Positions 1 through 6,653 are shown, counted from the stretch's first letter. The stretch: DNA of 6,878 nt from an uncultured Pseudomonadota bacterium (GCA_903902945.1 CAIUWU010000153.1:1-6878); one strand, 5' to 3'. Translations and numbers: made by a program. Notes: a model not told the origin generated them from the sequence alone.

Positions 1-105
1 GATGCCCGTCAGGCTGAGGAAAAGATTCAGAAATTAACCGATCAGTACATCAAAGAAGTTGAAAAGCATCTTGAAGACAAAGAAGCTGACTTGATGTCGA
101 TGTAA
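1..105 (+). CDS. frr: Ribosome recycling factor, C-terminal end (partial)
   Basis: Frame 1 is open from the window edge to TAA at 103-105 and gives the last 34 residues of a protein. It reads DARQAEEKIQKLTDQYIKEV near the start and ends KEADLMSM. This matches the C-terminal helix of ribosome recycling factor, which ends KEAELMQF in E. coli (from memory). RRF works with EF-G to split the post-termination ribosome in the cytoplasm. Its position directly before uppS, 9 nt away and in the same frame, is the standard gammaproteobacterial order and supports the call. Roughly four fifths of the gene lies upstream of the window. Confidence 0.93.
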   Translation, partial: DARQAEEKIQKLTDQYIKEVEKHLEDKEADLMSM

Positions 106-114
106 GCCAAGATC

Positions 115-870
115 ATGTCTGTTGATTCCGTGCTTATTACTGAAAACCCCAATCCAAGACATATTGCCATCATCATGGATGGTAATGGTCGCTGGGCGCA
201 GAAACGGCTGATGCCTCGGGTTCTCGGGCATCATGCGGGGGTCAAGGCGGTCAGGAAAATTGTCGAATATTGTGCCAAGTCGGGTGTCGAGGTGTTGTCG
301 CTGTTTGCCTTTAGCAGCGAAAATTGGCGCCGGCCTCAGGATGAAGTGAATTTGTTAATGGATTTGTTCATGGCAACCTTGCAGTCTGAGGTCGATAAAC
401 TGGATGACAACAATATTCGCCTGAAAATCATTGGTGATAAATCAGCGTTTTCCGAAAAGTTGCAGGCCAAGATCCTGGCGGCCGAAGCGCAGACCGCCAA
501 TAATGCCGGCCTGACGCTGGTGATTGCTGCCAACTATGGCGGGCGTTGGGATATTACCCAAGCCCTGCAAAGAATCAGTCTCGCAATTCAGCAGGGCGAA
601 CTGGCCCCGCAAGATATTTCCGAACAGTTGATCAACCAATATCTGGTAACCGCCGATCTGCCAGAGCCTGATCTGTTTATCCGCTCGGGCGGTGAAGAAA
701 GAATCAGTAATTTTCTGTTATGGCAATTAGCCTATACGGAATTTTATTTTACTGATGTGTTATGGCCCGAATTTGATCAGGATGTGCTTGAACAAGCTAT
801 CATCAGTTTTAAAACCAGGCAGCGTCGGTTTGGTCATACCGGTGAACAAATGAACCAACTGAAACGTTAA
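115..870 (+). CDS. uppS: Undecaprenyl diphosphate synthase (cis-prenyltransferase)
   Basis: The enzyme condenses farnesyl diphosphate with eight isopentenyl diphosphates in the cis configuration. The C55 product is the lipid carrier for peptidoglycan and other surface glycans; the enzyme is cytosolic or membrane-associated. The protein has 251 residues, against 253 in E. coli. The signature HIAIIMDGNGRWA is at residues 16-28 with catalytic Asp22 (E. coli Asp26). His39 lies in GHHAG, and the flexible-loop motif SSENW is at 67-71. The C-terminal block RSGGEERISNFLLWQ begins at 190 and holds Arg190, Arg196 and Ser198, with Glu209 after it; these match E. coli Arg194, Arg200, Ser202 and Glu213. 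ATG 115 is the only start between the in-frame frr stop and the conserved core. Its Shine-Dalgarno sequence is weak, so translation may be coupled to frr. Confidence 0.97.
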   Translation: MSVDSVLITENPNPRHIAIIMDGNGRWAQKRLMPRVLGHHAGVKAVRKIVEYCAKSGVEVLSLFAFSSENWRRPQDEVNLLMDLFMATLQSEVDKLDDNNIRLKIIGDKSAFSEKLQAKILAAEAQTANNAGLTLVIAANYGGRWDITQALQRISLAIQQGELAPQDISEQLINQYLVTADLPEPDLFIRSGGEERISNFLLWQLAYTEFYFTDVLWPEFDQDVLEQAIISFKTRQRRFGHTGEQMNQLKR

Positions 871-904
871 GTTGTTATCTTTAACCATAATTAGAACTAA
901 GTTT

Positions 905-1810
905 ATGTTAATACAACGCATTATTACGGCATTAGTATTGGCTGCTGTCGCTATCCTGGCAGTATTGGAGTTGCCTGCCATTTATTTTTCACTGTTTATC
1001 GCCTTCATTACATTGGCTGCGGCTTGGGAATGGCTTGATCTGACCAATGTGGATAGCCTTAGTAAGAAACTTCAGTTTTTGTTATGGTTGATTTTGCCTA
1101 TGTTGGGCGTGACTTACTGGACCGTGTTTCTGGAGGTGATGGCCGAATTACTGGAATGGCCGGAGATCAAAAATTATTCCGATGCTCTGGAGTGGTTGGT
1201 GATTGCACCGGTGGTGTTCTGGGTGTTCACCATGATGCTGATCAGACAGGCGTCGACCGAATTGTTGCAAATGCAGATCAAGCCGGTGGTACAAACTTTT
1301 ATTGGCTGGCTGGTGTTGATTTCGGCCTGGATGTTTCTGACCAAACTCAGAGCCTATTATGGTCCTGGCATGGTGATGTATTTTCTGGCCTTGATCTGGC
1401 TGGCTGATATCAGTGCTTATTTCGTGGGTAAAAAATGGGGTAAAGACAAGCTGTCGCCTGAAATCAGTCCGGGTAAAACCGTACAGGGTATGTATGGTGC
1501 TTTGGGTTCAGCGGTGCTGGCTGGTGTGGCCTTGCGTGTCTATTACGGTTTGTCGGCCTTTGAGCAGGACGGCTCTGAATTAGTGGTTCTGATGGCAGTC
1601 GATATGATTTTGTTATCAGTGCTGACGGTGCTGGTGTCGATTTATGGGGATTTGTTTTTCAGCCTGATTAAAAGACGCAAGGGTGTCAAAGACAGTGGCA
1701 GTCTGCTGCCGGGTCACGGCGGCATTCTGGATCGTGTTGATAGCGTCATTGCCGCGGCACCGTTTTTCTATGCGGGTATTGTATTAATTGGTCGGAGTGT
1801 ATTTTCATGA
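905..1810 (+). CDS. cdsA: Phosphatidate cytidylyltransferase (CDP-diacylglycerol synthase)
   Basis: The enzyme makes CDP-diacylglycerol from phosphatidic acid and CTP in the inner membrane, the branch point for phosphatidylethanolamine, phosphatidylglycerol and cardiolipin. With ATG 905 the protein has 301 residues, slightly longer than E. coli CdsA (about 285). It is very hydrophobic, with several membrane spans starting at residues 5-45. The family signature is complete at residues 253-279: S-L-I-K-R, then K262-D263, P269-G-H-G-G273 and D276-R-V-D279, which supply the metal- and CTP-binding site. An upstream motif SPGKTVQG is also typical. A TTG at 872 would add 11 residues, but ATG 905 begins right before the first hydrophobic helix and is preferred. 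The stop overlaps the dxr start as ATGA, implying coupled translation. Confidence 0.96.
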   Translation: MLIQRIITALVLAAVAILAVLELPAIYFSLFIAFITLAAAWEWLDLTNVDSLSKKLQFLLWLILPMLGVTYWTVFLEVMAELLEWPEIKNYSDALEWLVIAPVVFWVFTMMLIRQASTELLQMQIKPVVQTFIGWLVLISAWMFLTKLRAYYGPGMVMYFLALIWLADISAYFVGKKWGKDKLSPEISPGKTVQGMYGALGSAVLAGVALRVYYGLSAFEQDGSELVVLMAVDMILLSVLTVLVSIYGDLFFSLIKRRKGVKDSGSLLPGHGGILDRVDSVIAAAPFFYAGIVLIGRSVFS

Positions 1811-2994
1811 AAGGCATTTGCATTTTGGGAGCAACCGGCTCAATCGGTGTCAGTACGCTGGATGTAGTCGCACGCCATCCTGATCAATATCGGGTGGTGG
1901 CGTTAACCGCTAATGGCAATATCGAGGCTTTATATGAGCAATGTCTGGCGCATAGACCTGAATATGCCGTTGTCGCCAATGAAAATAACCTCGAAGCCTT
2001 TAAAGCCAAAATCGCCGGTTCAGCTGAGCTGGCTGATCTGAAAGTGCTGGCCGGTGCCGAAGCCCTGCAAACCGTGTCCACACTGGATAACGTTGATGCG
2101 GTGATGGCGGCAATTGTCGGTGCTGCCGGGTTGTTGCCAACGTTGGCTGCCGCGAAAGCTGGTAAAACCGTTTTATTGGCCAACAAAGAAGCGCTGGTGA
2201 TGTCTGGGCAGATTTTTATGCAAGCGGTCAAGGATTCTGGCGCCAGTCTGCTGCCGATTGACAGTGAGCATAATGCGATTTTTCAATGTATGCCGGCTGG
2301 TTACATCACCGGGCAAACCGCCAAACAGGCGCGGCGGATTTTGCTGACTGCATCGGGTGGTCCTTTCCGCAGCACACCGATTGCCGATCTTGATACAGTA
2401 ACCCCGGAGCAGGCGGTTGCGCATCCTAAATGGGATATGGGCCGTAAAATTTCGGTGGATTCGGCGACCATGATGAATAAAGGTCTGGAACTGATCGAAG
2501 CCTGTTTGTTGTTCAATATGGATCCGGACGATATTCAGGTGGTGATTCACCGGCAGAGCATCATTCATTCAATGGTGGATTATGTCGATGGCTCGGTGCT
2601 GGCGCAGATGGGTAACCCTGATATGCGTACCCCGATTGCACACGCGATGGCCTGGCCGGAGCGTTTTGATTCGGGGGTGGCGCCGCTGGATATTTTCCAG
2701 GTGGGGCATATGGACTTTGAGCAACCGGATTTACAGCGTTTTCCTTGTCTCAGATTGGCTTATGAGGCGATTAAGGCCGGCGGCATCATGCCGACGGTAT
2801 TGAATGCCGCCAATGAAATTGCTGTGGATGCATTTCTGAATGAGCAAGTCCGTTTTACCGATATTGCCAAAATTATCGAACGTACCATGGCTGAATTCAA
2901 ACCCGATAGCGCCGATACTTTGGAGCGAGTGTTGCAGGCTGATAGCGAGGCGCGCATCGTTTCGCAACGCATGATTGCCGACATCGTGGCCTGA
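1807..2994 (+). CDS. dxr: 1-deoxy-D-xylulose 5-phosphate reductoisomerase
   Basis: This cytosolic enzyme (IspC) rearranges and reduces DXP to 2-C-methyl-D-erythritol 4-phosphate with NADPH and a divalent metal. It is the committed step of the MEP pathway and the target of fosmidomycin. The protein has 395 residues, against 398 in E. coli. The NADPH-binding fold begins at GATGSIGVSTLDV (8-20), and LANKEALV is at 124-131. Metal ligands are Asp152 and Glu154 in PIDSEHNAIFQ, plus Glu228. The substrate loop includes SGG (183-185), His206, and Ser219, Asn224 and Lys225 in SVDSATMMNKGLE. No active-site residue is missing. ATG 1807 overlaps the cdsA stop, and a GGAG at 1794-1797 sits 9 nt upstream. 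Its product feeds the isoprenoid supply that UppS, encoded two genes earlier, uses. Confidence 0.98.
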   Translation: MKGICILGATGSIGVSTLDVVARHPDQYRVVALTANGNIEALYEQCLAHRPEYAVVANENNLEAFKAKIAGSAELADLKVLAGAEALQTVSTLDNVDAVMAAIVGAAGLLPTLAAAKAGKTVLLANKEALVMSGQIFMQAVKDSGASLLPIDSEHNAIFQCMPAGYITGQTAKQARRILLTASGGPFRSTPIADLDTVTPEQAVAHPKWDMGRKISVDSATMMNKGLELIEACLLFNMDPDDIQVVIHRQSIIHSMVDYVDGSVLAQMGNPDMRTPIAHAMAWPERFDSGVAPLDIFQVGHMDFEQPDLQRFPCLRLAYEAIKAGGIMPTVLNAANEIAVDAFLNEQVRFTDIAKIIERTMAEFKPDSADTLERVLQADSEARIVSQRMIADIVA

Positions 2995-2995
2995 G

Positions 2996-4360
2996 ATGGC
3001 GGGTTTGCAATCCCTGTTTTTTTTCATAATTGCCATCGCTATATTGGTGGCATTTCATGAGTTCGGTCATTTCTGGGTGGCGCGTAAAACAGGGGTTAAA
3101 GTCATTCGTTTTTCGATAGGTTTTGGCAAGGTCTTATTTTCCCGGCAAAAAAGCCGGCATGATACCGAGTTTGTGATTGCCGCGATTCCTGTCGGTGGTT
3201 ACGTCAAAATGGTTGATGAACGCGAAGGCGATGTCAGTTCCGAAGATTTGCCGTATGCCTTTAATCGCCAGCCGTTGTTGACCAGATCGGCAATTGTTGC
3301 CGCTGGGCCACTGGCCAATCTGCTATTGGCAGTGATTTTGTTCTGGTTGATTCTGGTGCTTGGTGAAACCGGGATCAGACCGGTGATAGGCAAAATCGAA
3401 CCGGGTACTTTGGCTGCTCAGGCAGGATTTGTAGAACGAGATGAAATTATTAGTATCAATCAAAAGCCTACCCCCACTTGGGCGGTTGCTTTTGATGAAC
3501 TGCTGTCACAAGCCTTGAATGGCCGCCATGATCTTGTCGTCACCGTGAAAACACTGGACGGTGATCAGCAGATGCGGGTGTTGTTGCTGGCCGATGCCGA
3601 TATCCAGAACCCTGATACCTTGCATCAGCGTTTGGGTTTAAAGCCGTGGACGCCATTAATTCCACCAGTGATCGGTAAACTGGTTGAGCATGATGTTGCT
3701 GAACAAGCCGGTTTAAAATCAGGTGATTTGATTATCAGTGCCGATGGCATTGCCATTCATGACTGGCAACAATGGGTCAATTATGTCCAGGGCAAGCCAG
3801 GCGCTAACATTAATCTGCAGATTCAGCGTGATGGAGTGCAGTTGCCGCTGCAGATTGTGCCGCGTCAGGAGACTATGGAAAGCGGACAGATAGTCGGCAA
3901 GATCGGTGCCGGTGTGTCGGTTGCGCAAAATCTGATTGATGATTTGAAAGTCGATTACGCTTATTCAATGGTGGATGCGCTGCCGTTAGCCTTTGAAAAA
4001 ACCGGATTCTATGCACTGGCAACCCTAAAGATGATGGGAAATATGTTTATTGGTGAAGCTTCGGTTAAAAATCTGAGTGGACCGATCAGCATCGCCCAGT
4101 ACGCCGGACAATCAGCTGAGATGGGTTTTACTGCTTTTCTGCGTTTTCTGGCGCTGGTTAGCATCAGTTTGGGGGTTTTGAATTTGCTGCCGGTACCGAT
4201 GCTGGATGGTGGCCATTTACTGTTTTATGTCGTAGAGGCTATCAAGGGCAGTGCGGTTTCTGATACTGTGCAACTGTATTTCCAGAAATTGGGAATGTTG
4301 TTTTTGCTCTTTTTGATGCTTATCGCCATGTTTATGGATTTAGGGCGTTTATTCAGTTAA
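2996..4360 (+). CDS. rseP: RIP zinc metalloprotease RseP (site-2 protease)
   Basis: RseP is an inner-membrane protease. After DegS has cut the anti-sigma factor RseA, RseP cleaves it within the membrane and so releases sigma-E. It also clears leftover signal peptides. With ATG 2996 the protein has 454 residues (E. coli 450). Zinc motif H21-E-F-G-H25 lies in the first membrane helix. A second helix follows at about 97-125. Two tandem PDZ domains occupy about 126-300, with the second beginning near AGLKSGD (237). The C-terminal half holds NLLPVPMLDGG with Asn396 and zinc ligand Asp404 (E. coli Asn394 and Asp402) and a final membrane helix. A TTG at 2975 would extend it by seven residues inside dxr, but ATG 2996 places HEFGH where E. 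coli has it. Only one base separates it from dxr. Confidence 0.96.
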   Translation: MAGLQSLFFFIIAIAILVAFHEFGHFWVARKTGVKVIRFSIGFGKVLFSRQKSRHDTEFVIAAIPVGGYVKMVDEREGDVSSEDLPYAFNRQPLLTRSAIVAAGPLANLLLAVILFWLILVLGETGIRPVIGKIEPGTLAAQAGFVERDEIISINQKPTPTWAVAFDELLSQALNGRHDLVVTVKTLDGDQQMRVLLLADADIQNPDTLHQRLGLKPWTPLIPPVIGKLVEHDVAEQAGLKSGDLIISADGIAIHDWQQWVNYVQGKPGANINLQIQRDGVQLPLQIVPRQETMESGQIVGKIGAGVSVAQNLIDDLKVDYAYSMVDALPLAFEKTGFYALATLKMMGNMFIGEASVKNLSGPISIAQYAGQSAEMGFTAFLRFLALVSISLGVLNLLPVPMLDGGHLLFYVVEAIKGSAVSDTVQLYFQKLGMLFLLFLMLIAMFMDLGRLFS

Positions 4361-4396
4361 AACATATCGTTTAGTCACCTCTACCGAGTGAAGTTT

Positions 4397-5107
4397 ATGA
4401 AAACAGTAATCAAAGTTACCGCATTGTTGGCTTTAATGGCCAGCACCAGTCCGCTGTTGGCCGATGAGGCTGCAGTCAGAAAAGCCCTTGCCAACTATAT
4501 GCCCTCGGAGCCGATTGATAGTATCAAGCCTGCCGAGGTTAAAGGTTTGTATGAAGTAGTGTCGGGGGCGAATATTTTTTATGCTTCAGAGGATGGCAAA
4601 TATTTGCTGCAAGGGCAGTTGTTTGATGCTGAGGCCAAGAAAAACATCAGTGAATCAAAGCTGGGTGAAGTGCGTAAAGCGGCCTTGGATAAGATGGGCG
4701 AGCAACGCATGATCGTCTTTAAAGCACCGGCACAAAAATATGTGGTATCGGTGTTTACCGATATCGATTGCGGCTATTGCCGGAAGCTGCATTCAGAAAT
4801 TGATCAGTATCTTGCGCAGGGTATAACAGTTCGCTATTTGTTTTTCCCTCGGGCAGGCAAGGGCTCTGAGTCATACAGCAAAGCTATTTCAGTGTGGTGT
4901 TCGCCAGATCGCAATAAGGCTCTGACGGCTGCCAAGAAAGGTACCGTATCAGATGCCAAAGAATGTGAAAATCCTATCGATGAGCACATGGCTCTGGGTG
5001 AGTCGTTTGGTATGACTGGCACGCCGATGATTGTTACGCAAAAGGGCAACATCTTGCCAGGTTATGTGCCTGCCGCTCAATTAGCTAAAGTATTGGCTAG
5101 TGAGTAG
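4397..5107 (+). CDS. dsbC: Periplasmic thiol:disulfide interchange protein DsbC
   Basis: DsbC is a V-shaped periplasmic homodimer that reshuffles wrong disulfides and is kept reduced by DsbD. With ATG 4397 the precursor has 236 residues, the same as E. coli. The signal peptide is MKTVIKVTALLALMA plus a short polar stretch, with likely cleavage after LLA (residue 22), leaving DEAAV. The N-terminal dimerisation domain covers about 23-85. The thioredoxin-like domain carries the active site C125-G-Y-C128, which is the DsbC rather than the DsbG (CPYC) form, and cis-proline P210 in TGTP. The structural cysteine pair C168 and C190 keeps the E. coli spacing of 22 residues. GTG 4388 is a poorer alternative start because it adds residues before the signal peptide; GAGTGAAG just upstream of the ATG can serve as ribosome binding site. 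The 36-nt gap after rseP shows no terminator, so read-through from the operon is likely. Confidence 0.95.
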   Translation: MKTVIKVTALLALMASTSPLLADEAAVRKALANYMPSEPIDSIKPAEVKGLYEVVSGANIFYASEDGKYLLQGQLFDAEAKKNISESKLGEVRKAALDKMGEQRMIVFKAPAQKYVVSVFTDIDCGYCRKLHSEIDQYLAQGITVRYLFFPRAGKGSESYSKAISVWCSPDRNKALTAAKKGTVSDAKECENPIDEHMALGESFGMTGTPMIVTQKGNILPGYVPAAQLAKVLASE

Positions 5108-5158
5108 GTGCTTTTGCAATATGCTATGCCTTTACTTTTAAAAAATGATAAAAAGTTC

Positions 5159-5186
5159 TTGCCAAATTTTTTAAGCGGTTTATAAT
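5159..5186 (+). promoter_or_regulatory. Sigma-70 promoter of the tRNA-Lys gene
   Basis: TTGCCA (5159-5164) and a perfect TATAAT (5181-5186) are separated by 16 bp. The expected transcription start falls at about 5193, a few bases before the tRNA 5' end. The AT-rich stretch at 5136-5158, with runs of T and A, could act as an UP element. Placement and quality make this the clearest promoter in the window. No terminator is seen between dsbC and the tRNA, so some read-through from the operon could also reach it. Confidence 0.8.
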
Positions 5187-5199
5187 ATACGGATATCTC

Positions 5200-5275
5200 G
5201 GGTCGTTAGCTCAGCCGGTAGAGCACCGCACTTTTAATGCGATGGTCGTGCGTTCGAATCGCACACGACCCACCA
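5200..5275 (+). tRNA. tRNA-Lys (anticodon UUU)
   Basis: All four arms fold by eye. The acceptor stem is GGGTCGT with ACGACCC (7 bp), the D stem GCTC with GAGC, and the T stem GTGCG with CGCAC around loop TTCGAAT. Anticodon TTT is at 5233-5235 in loop CTTTTAA. The discriminator is A5272 and CCA is encoded at 5273-5275. The sequence closely resembles E. coli tRNA-Lys. The anticodon stem has four good pairs but a C-A mismatch at position 27-43 (5226 and 5242). The gene appears intact and has its own promoter. A tyrosine recombinase gene pointing at its 3' end marks it as an integration target. Confidence 0.97.
5248..5275 (+). other. Probable attachment site (tRNA 3' end, one att of the element)
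   Basis: Tyrosine recombinases encoded next to a tRNA usually cross over in the T arm or acceptor 3' half, and the element restores that part of the tRNA. Here the integrase gene begins 90 bp past the tRNA and points into it, so the conserved T-arm to CCA segment is the likely core. No second copy of this segment is seen in the window. The other att site should be beyond the right edge, so exact limits of the identity block cannot be set. Confidence 0.6.
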
Positions 5276-5290
5276 TCAATTCGATATAAA

Positions 5291-5303
5291 AATCAACCAG
5301 TTA
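5291..5303 (+). promoter_or_regulatory. Candidate IHF binding site
   Basis: AATCAACCAGTTA matches the IHF consensus WATCAANNNNTTR at every defined position, and an A-rich stretch lies just 5', as in strong IHF sites. It lies 16 bp from the tRNA 3' end, where lambda-type integrases need a DNA bend next to the core. It overlaps the left arm of the terminator hairpin, so part of the match may be fortuitous. By base counting, an exact match is expected roughly once per 33 kb of double-stranded DNA. Confidence 0.4.
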
Positions 5304-5329
5304 GCTTTGTTCGGGCGACTGGTTTTTTT
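5295..5329 (+). terminator. Rho-independent terminator of tRNA-Lys, possibly bidirectional
   Basis: AACCAGT (5295-5301) pairs with ACTGGTT (5318-5324). A T-G pair at 5302/5317 and a short inner stem (5304-5306 with 5314-5316) extend it. The right arm runs into a block of seven T at 5323-5329. Read on the minus strand, the same hairpin is followed by GATTTTTATA, so it can also stop transcripts of the converging integrase gene. Confidence 0.75.
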
Positions 5330-5348
5330 ATGCCTGCAATCTTCCAAA

Positions 5349-5363
5349 TTACCCAGTGGGTAA
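5349..5363. repeat. Perfect 15-bp palindrome before the integrase stop codon
   Basis: TTACCCAGTGGGTAA is a 7-bp inverted repeat around one central base, and the flanking 5347/5365 pair also matches after one mismatch. It ends one base before the integrase stop triplet (5365-5367). It may be an integrase arm-type or Xis binding site, or a weak hairpin at the end of the integrase transcript. There is no strong T run on the minus side, only TTT after one A, so a protein-binding site seems at least as likely. Confidence 0.55.
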
Positions 5364-5364
5364 A

Positions 5365-6444
5365 TCATGATGCTAAACGCAACATGGTCACCCCTTCCAC
5401 AGAAATTAGTTTTTCTACTGCACTTACCAACTCACCCACTTCCGCCGGCGAATAGTGAATGGTGATATCACCATCAATGTGATGCATCAGTGCTTTACGC
5501 GTTTCCAATGGCACACCCGCCAAACGCAGGCGTCTTGCAAATGTATGTCTAAGGTTATGCGGACCCGATAAAACATCGTCACCGACAGGAAGTCCTGACC
5601 TGACCCATGCTTTTTTCCAAGCCGTATTATGCATCCGCCCAACTGGCTTGTTTCTAAATCCAAATACGTGGGTATCCAATTTCCCCCGTCTGGTCTCAAT
5701 GACATTTCTGGCGACACTATTGAGCACAAGCATGCAGGTGGTCTCATTTTTAGTGAATGCGCCAGGAACCAGGAAAATCGATGACTTGATTTCTGGTATC
5801 CGAACCTCCCACTCCCAACGTAATTCGGTCACGACATGCTCTCTGGCACCGGTATGAATTGCAAATAAAGCCATTTCCACCAGATGCTCTGGCAATTCTC
5901 CAAAAAAACGTTGCTGCTCATCCATCGAAAGCGGATATGGCTTTGCAGCATCTTTCCAGTCGGGCATTCGGAATAAAGGCGCCGTTGGCAGCCAAGGCTG
6001 ATTGTCCAAATCACGCCATACCCGAGATGCCAGTGTCAAAATGCGTCTGACAACTGCAAGTTCTCGTGCAATGGTATTGCTCTTAATGCCTTGATTTTTG
6101 CGATGTTCAATGTAGGGTTGTATCGACCCTTGATGGATCTGATCTACACGCAAATGACCAATCCAAGGATCCAGATTCGCCAAACATTGTGCATCTCGAT
6201 CAATGCTCGATTTTGTTTCCTCCGATAAATATTTAGTTGCCGCTTCACGGAATAGCTTTCGCTCGGGCGTTGATGCAACAACCTTCGCCTGGGCTATTGC
6301 CCGGTGATATTCCGCTTCTGCTTCTGATTGCGAGCTCGCTGTAAAGCGGTGGCGAACTCTTCCGATCCCGTCGATACGTTTGTCGACAGAACCTTTCCCT
6401 GTTTTTTTGTCCCAGTACAATCCTGGGAACTTGTTTCTGGCCAT
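5365..6444 (-). CDS. Tyrosine site-specific recombinase (integrase)
   Basis: The 359-residue protein would integrate and excise the element at tRNA-Lys. Residues 1-55 resemble a basic arm-binding region. Residues 64-145 form the SAM-like core-binding domain (FREAATKYL onward). The catalytic domain covers about 170-350. All catalytic residues are visible: Arg201 in HTGAREH, Lys232 in FTKNE, His296 and Arg299 in HNLRHTFARRL, His322 in LMHH and nucleophile Tyr331 in TIHYS, nine residues after His322. Two small departures from consensus are His321 where Gly is usual and Val204 where many members have Glu. The ATG is preceded at 8 nt by AAGGAG, an ideal ribosome binding site. The first 50 codons overlap the upstream gene in another frame. 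The gene converges on the tRNA, the usual layout. It appears intact. Confidence 0.95.
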   Translation of the reverse strand: MARNKFPGLYWDKKTGKGSVDKRIDGIGRVRHRFTASSQSEAEAEYHRAIAQAKVVASTPERKLFREAATKYLSEETKSSIDRDAQCLANLDPWIGHLRVDQIHQGSIQPYIEHRKNQGIKSNTIARELAVVRRILTLASRVWRDLDNQPWLPTAPLFRMPDWKDAAKPYPLSMDEQQRFFGELPEHLVEMALFAIHTGAREHVVTELRWEWEVRIPEIKSSIFLVPGAFTKNETTCMLVLNSVARNVIETRRGKLDTHVFGFRNKPVGRMHNTAWKKAWVRSGLPVGDDVLSGPHNLRHTFARRLRLAGVPLETRKALMHHIDGDITIHYSPAEVGELVSAVEKLISVEGVTMLRLAS

Positions 6445-6653
6445 GATGGTTGCTCCTTAACCCTCACGTTGCGGGTTTTATATTCATCTAAAGCTCTATC
6501 GAGGTCAAGTCTATCGAAGCCCACACCTTGGCCACCTAATTGAATCTCCGGTACGTAAGGGCGGATTTCGCGATCAAACATCGTTCGCCCCATGCCAGCG
6601 TAATAATGTGCTTCATGCGGTCTTAAAATTCTTGGTGGATAACCTGTCGACAT
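6294..6653 (-). CDS. AlpA/Xis-like helix-turn-helix protein, likely excisionase or regulator
   Basis: This is a 119-residue protein. Residues 8-60 fit the MerR-like winged helix of AlpA and phage excisionases: ILRPHEAHYYAGMGRTMFDR forms the helix-turn-helix, IRPYVPEI the linker and wing, and VGFDRLDLDRALDEY the closing helix. Such proteins bind att arms to favour excision, or activate the integrase gene. Residues 71-119 are polar, lysine- and serine-rich, and end in a short amphipathic stretch (EEFATALQRARNQKQ). This tail is encoded by DNA shared with the integrase start, in another frame. From memory, related proteins beside this integrase type have a similar Ser/Thr-rich tail, suggesting the overlap is real. 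ATG 6653 has only a weak ribosome binding site, but it places the HTH at the usual distance. The exact role (Xis or transcriptional activator) is inferred. Confidence 0.78.
   Translation of the reverse strand: MSTGYPPRILRPHEAHYYAGMGRTMFDREIRPYVPEIQLGGQGVGFDRLDLDRALDEYKTRNVRVKEQPSWPETSSQDCTGTKKQGKVLSTNVSTGSEEFATALQRARNQKQKRNITGQ
6453..6458 (-). promoter_or_regulatory. Integrase ribosome binding site inside the upstream gene
   Basis: On the minus strand AAGGAG lies 8 nt before the integrase ATG, the strongest Shine-Dalgarno sequence in the window. It is within codons 66-67 of the upstream helix-turn-helix gene. It fixes the integrase start at 6444 and shows that the integrase can be translated independently while both genes share one transcript. 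Confidence 0.85.

Noticed and set aside
872..904. TTG start giving cdsA eleven more residues
   Set aside because: No ribosome binding site precedes it, it lies 1 nt after the uppS stop, and ATG 905 begins right before the first membrane helix.
1084..1407. 107-codon + strand open frame within cdsA
   Set aside because: cdsA in the other frame carries the full family signature and membrane pattern. The alternative product shows no recognisable fold.
2173..2568. 131-codon minus strand open frame within dxr
   Set aside because: It is antisense to conserved active-site coding sequence. Its His/Arg-rich product is typical of a shadow frame.
2975..2995. TTG start giving rseP seven more residues
   Set aside because: It lies inside dxr with no better ribosome binding site. 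ATG 2996 puts the HEFGH motif at the same depth as in E. coli.
4388..4396. GTG start for dsbC
   Set aside because: It adds three residues ahead of a normal signal peptide, while ATG 4397 has a purine-rich site just upstream and gives the E. coli length.
5237..5455. 72-codon + strand open frame starting in the tRNA anticodon loop
   Set aside because: It is a translation of the tRNA, its terminator and the antisense of the integrase end, with no protein-like pattern.
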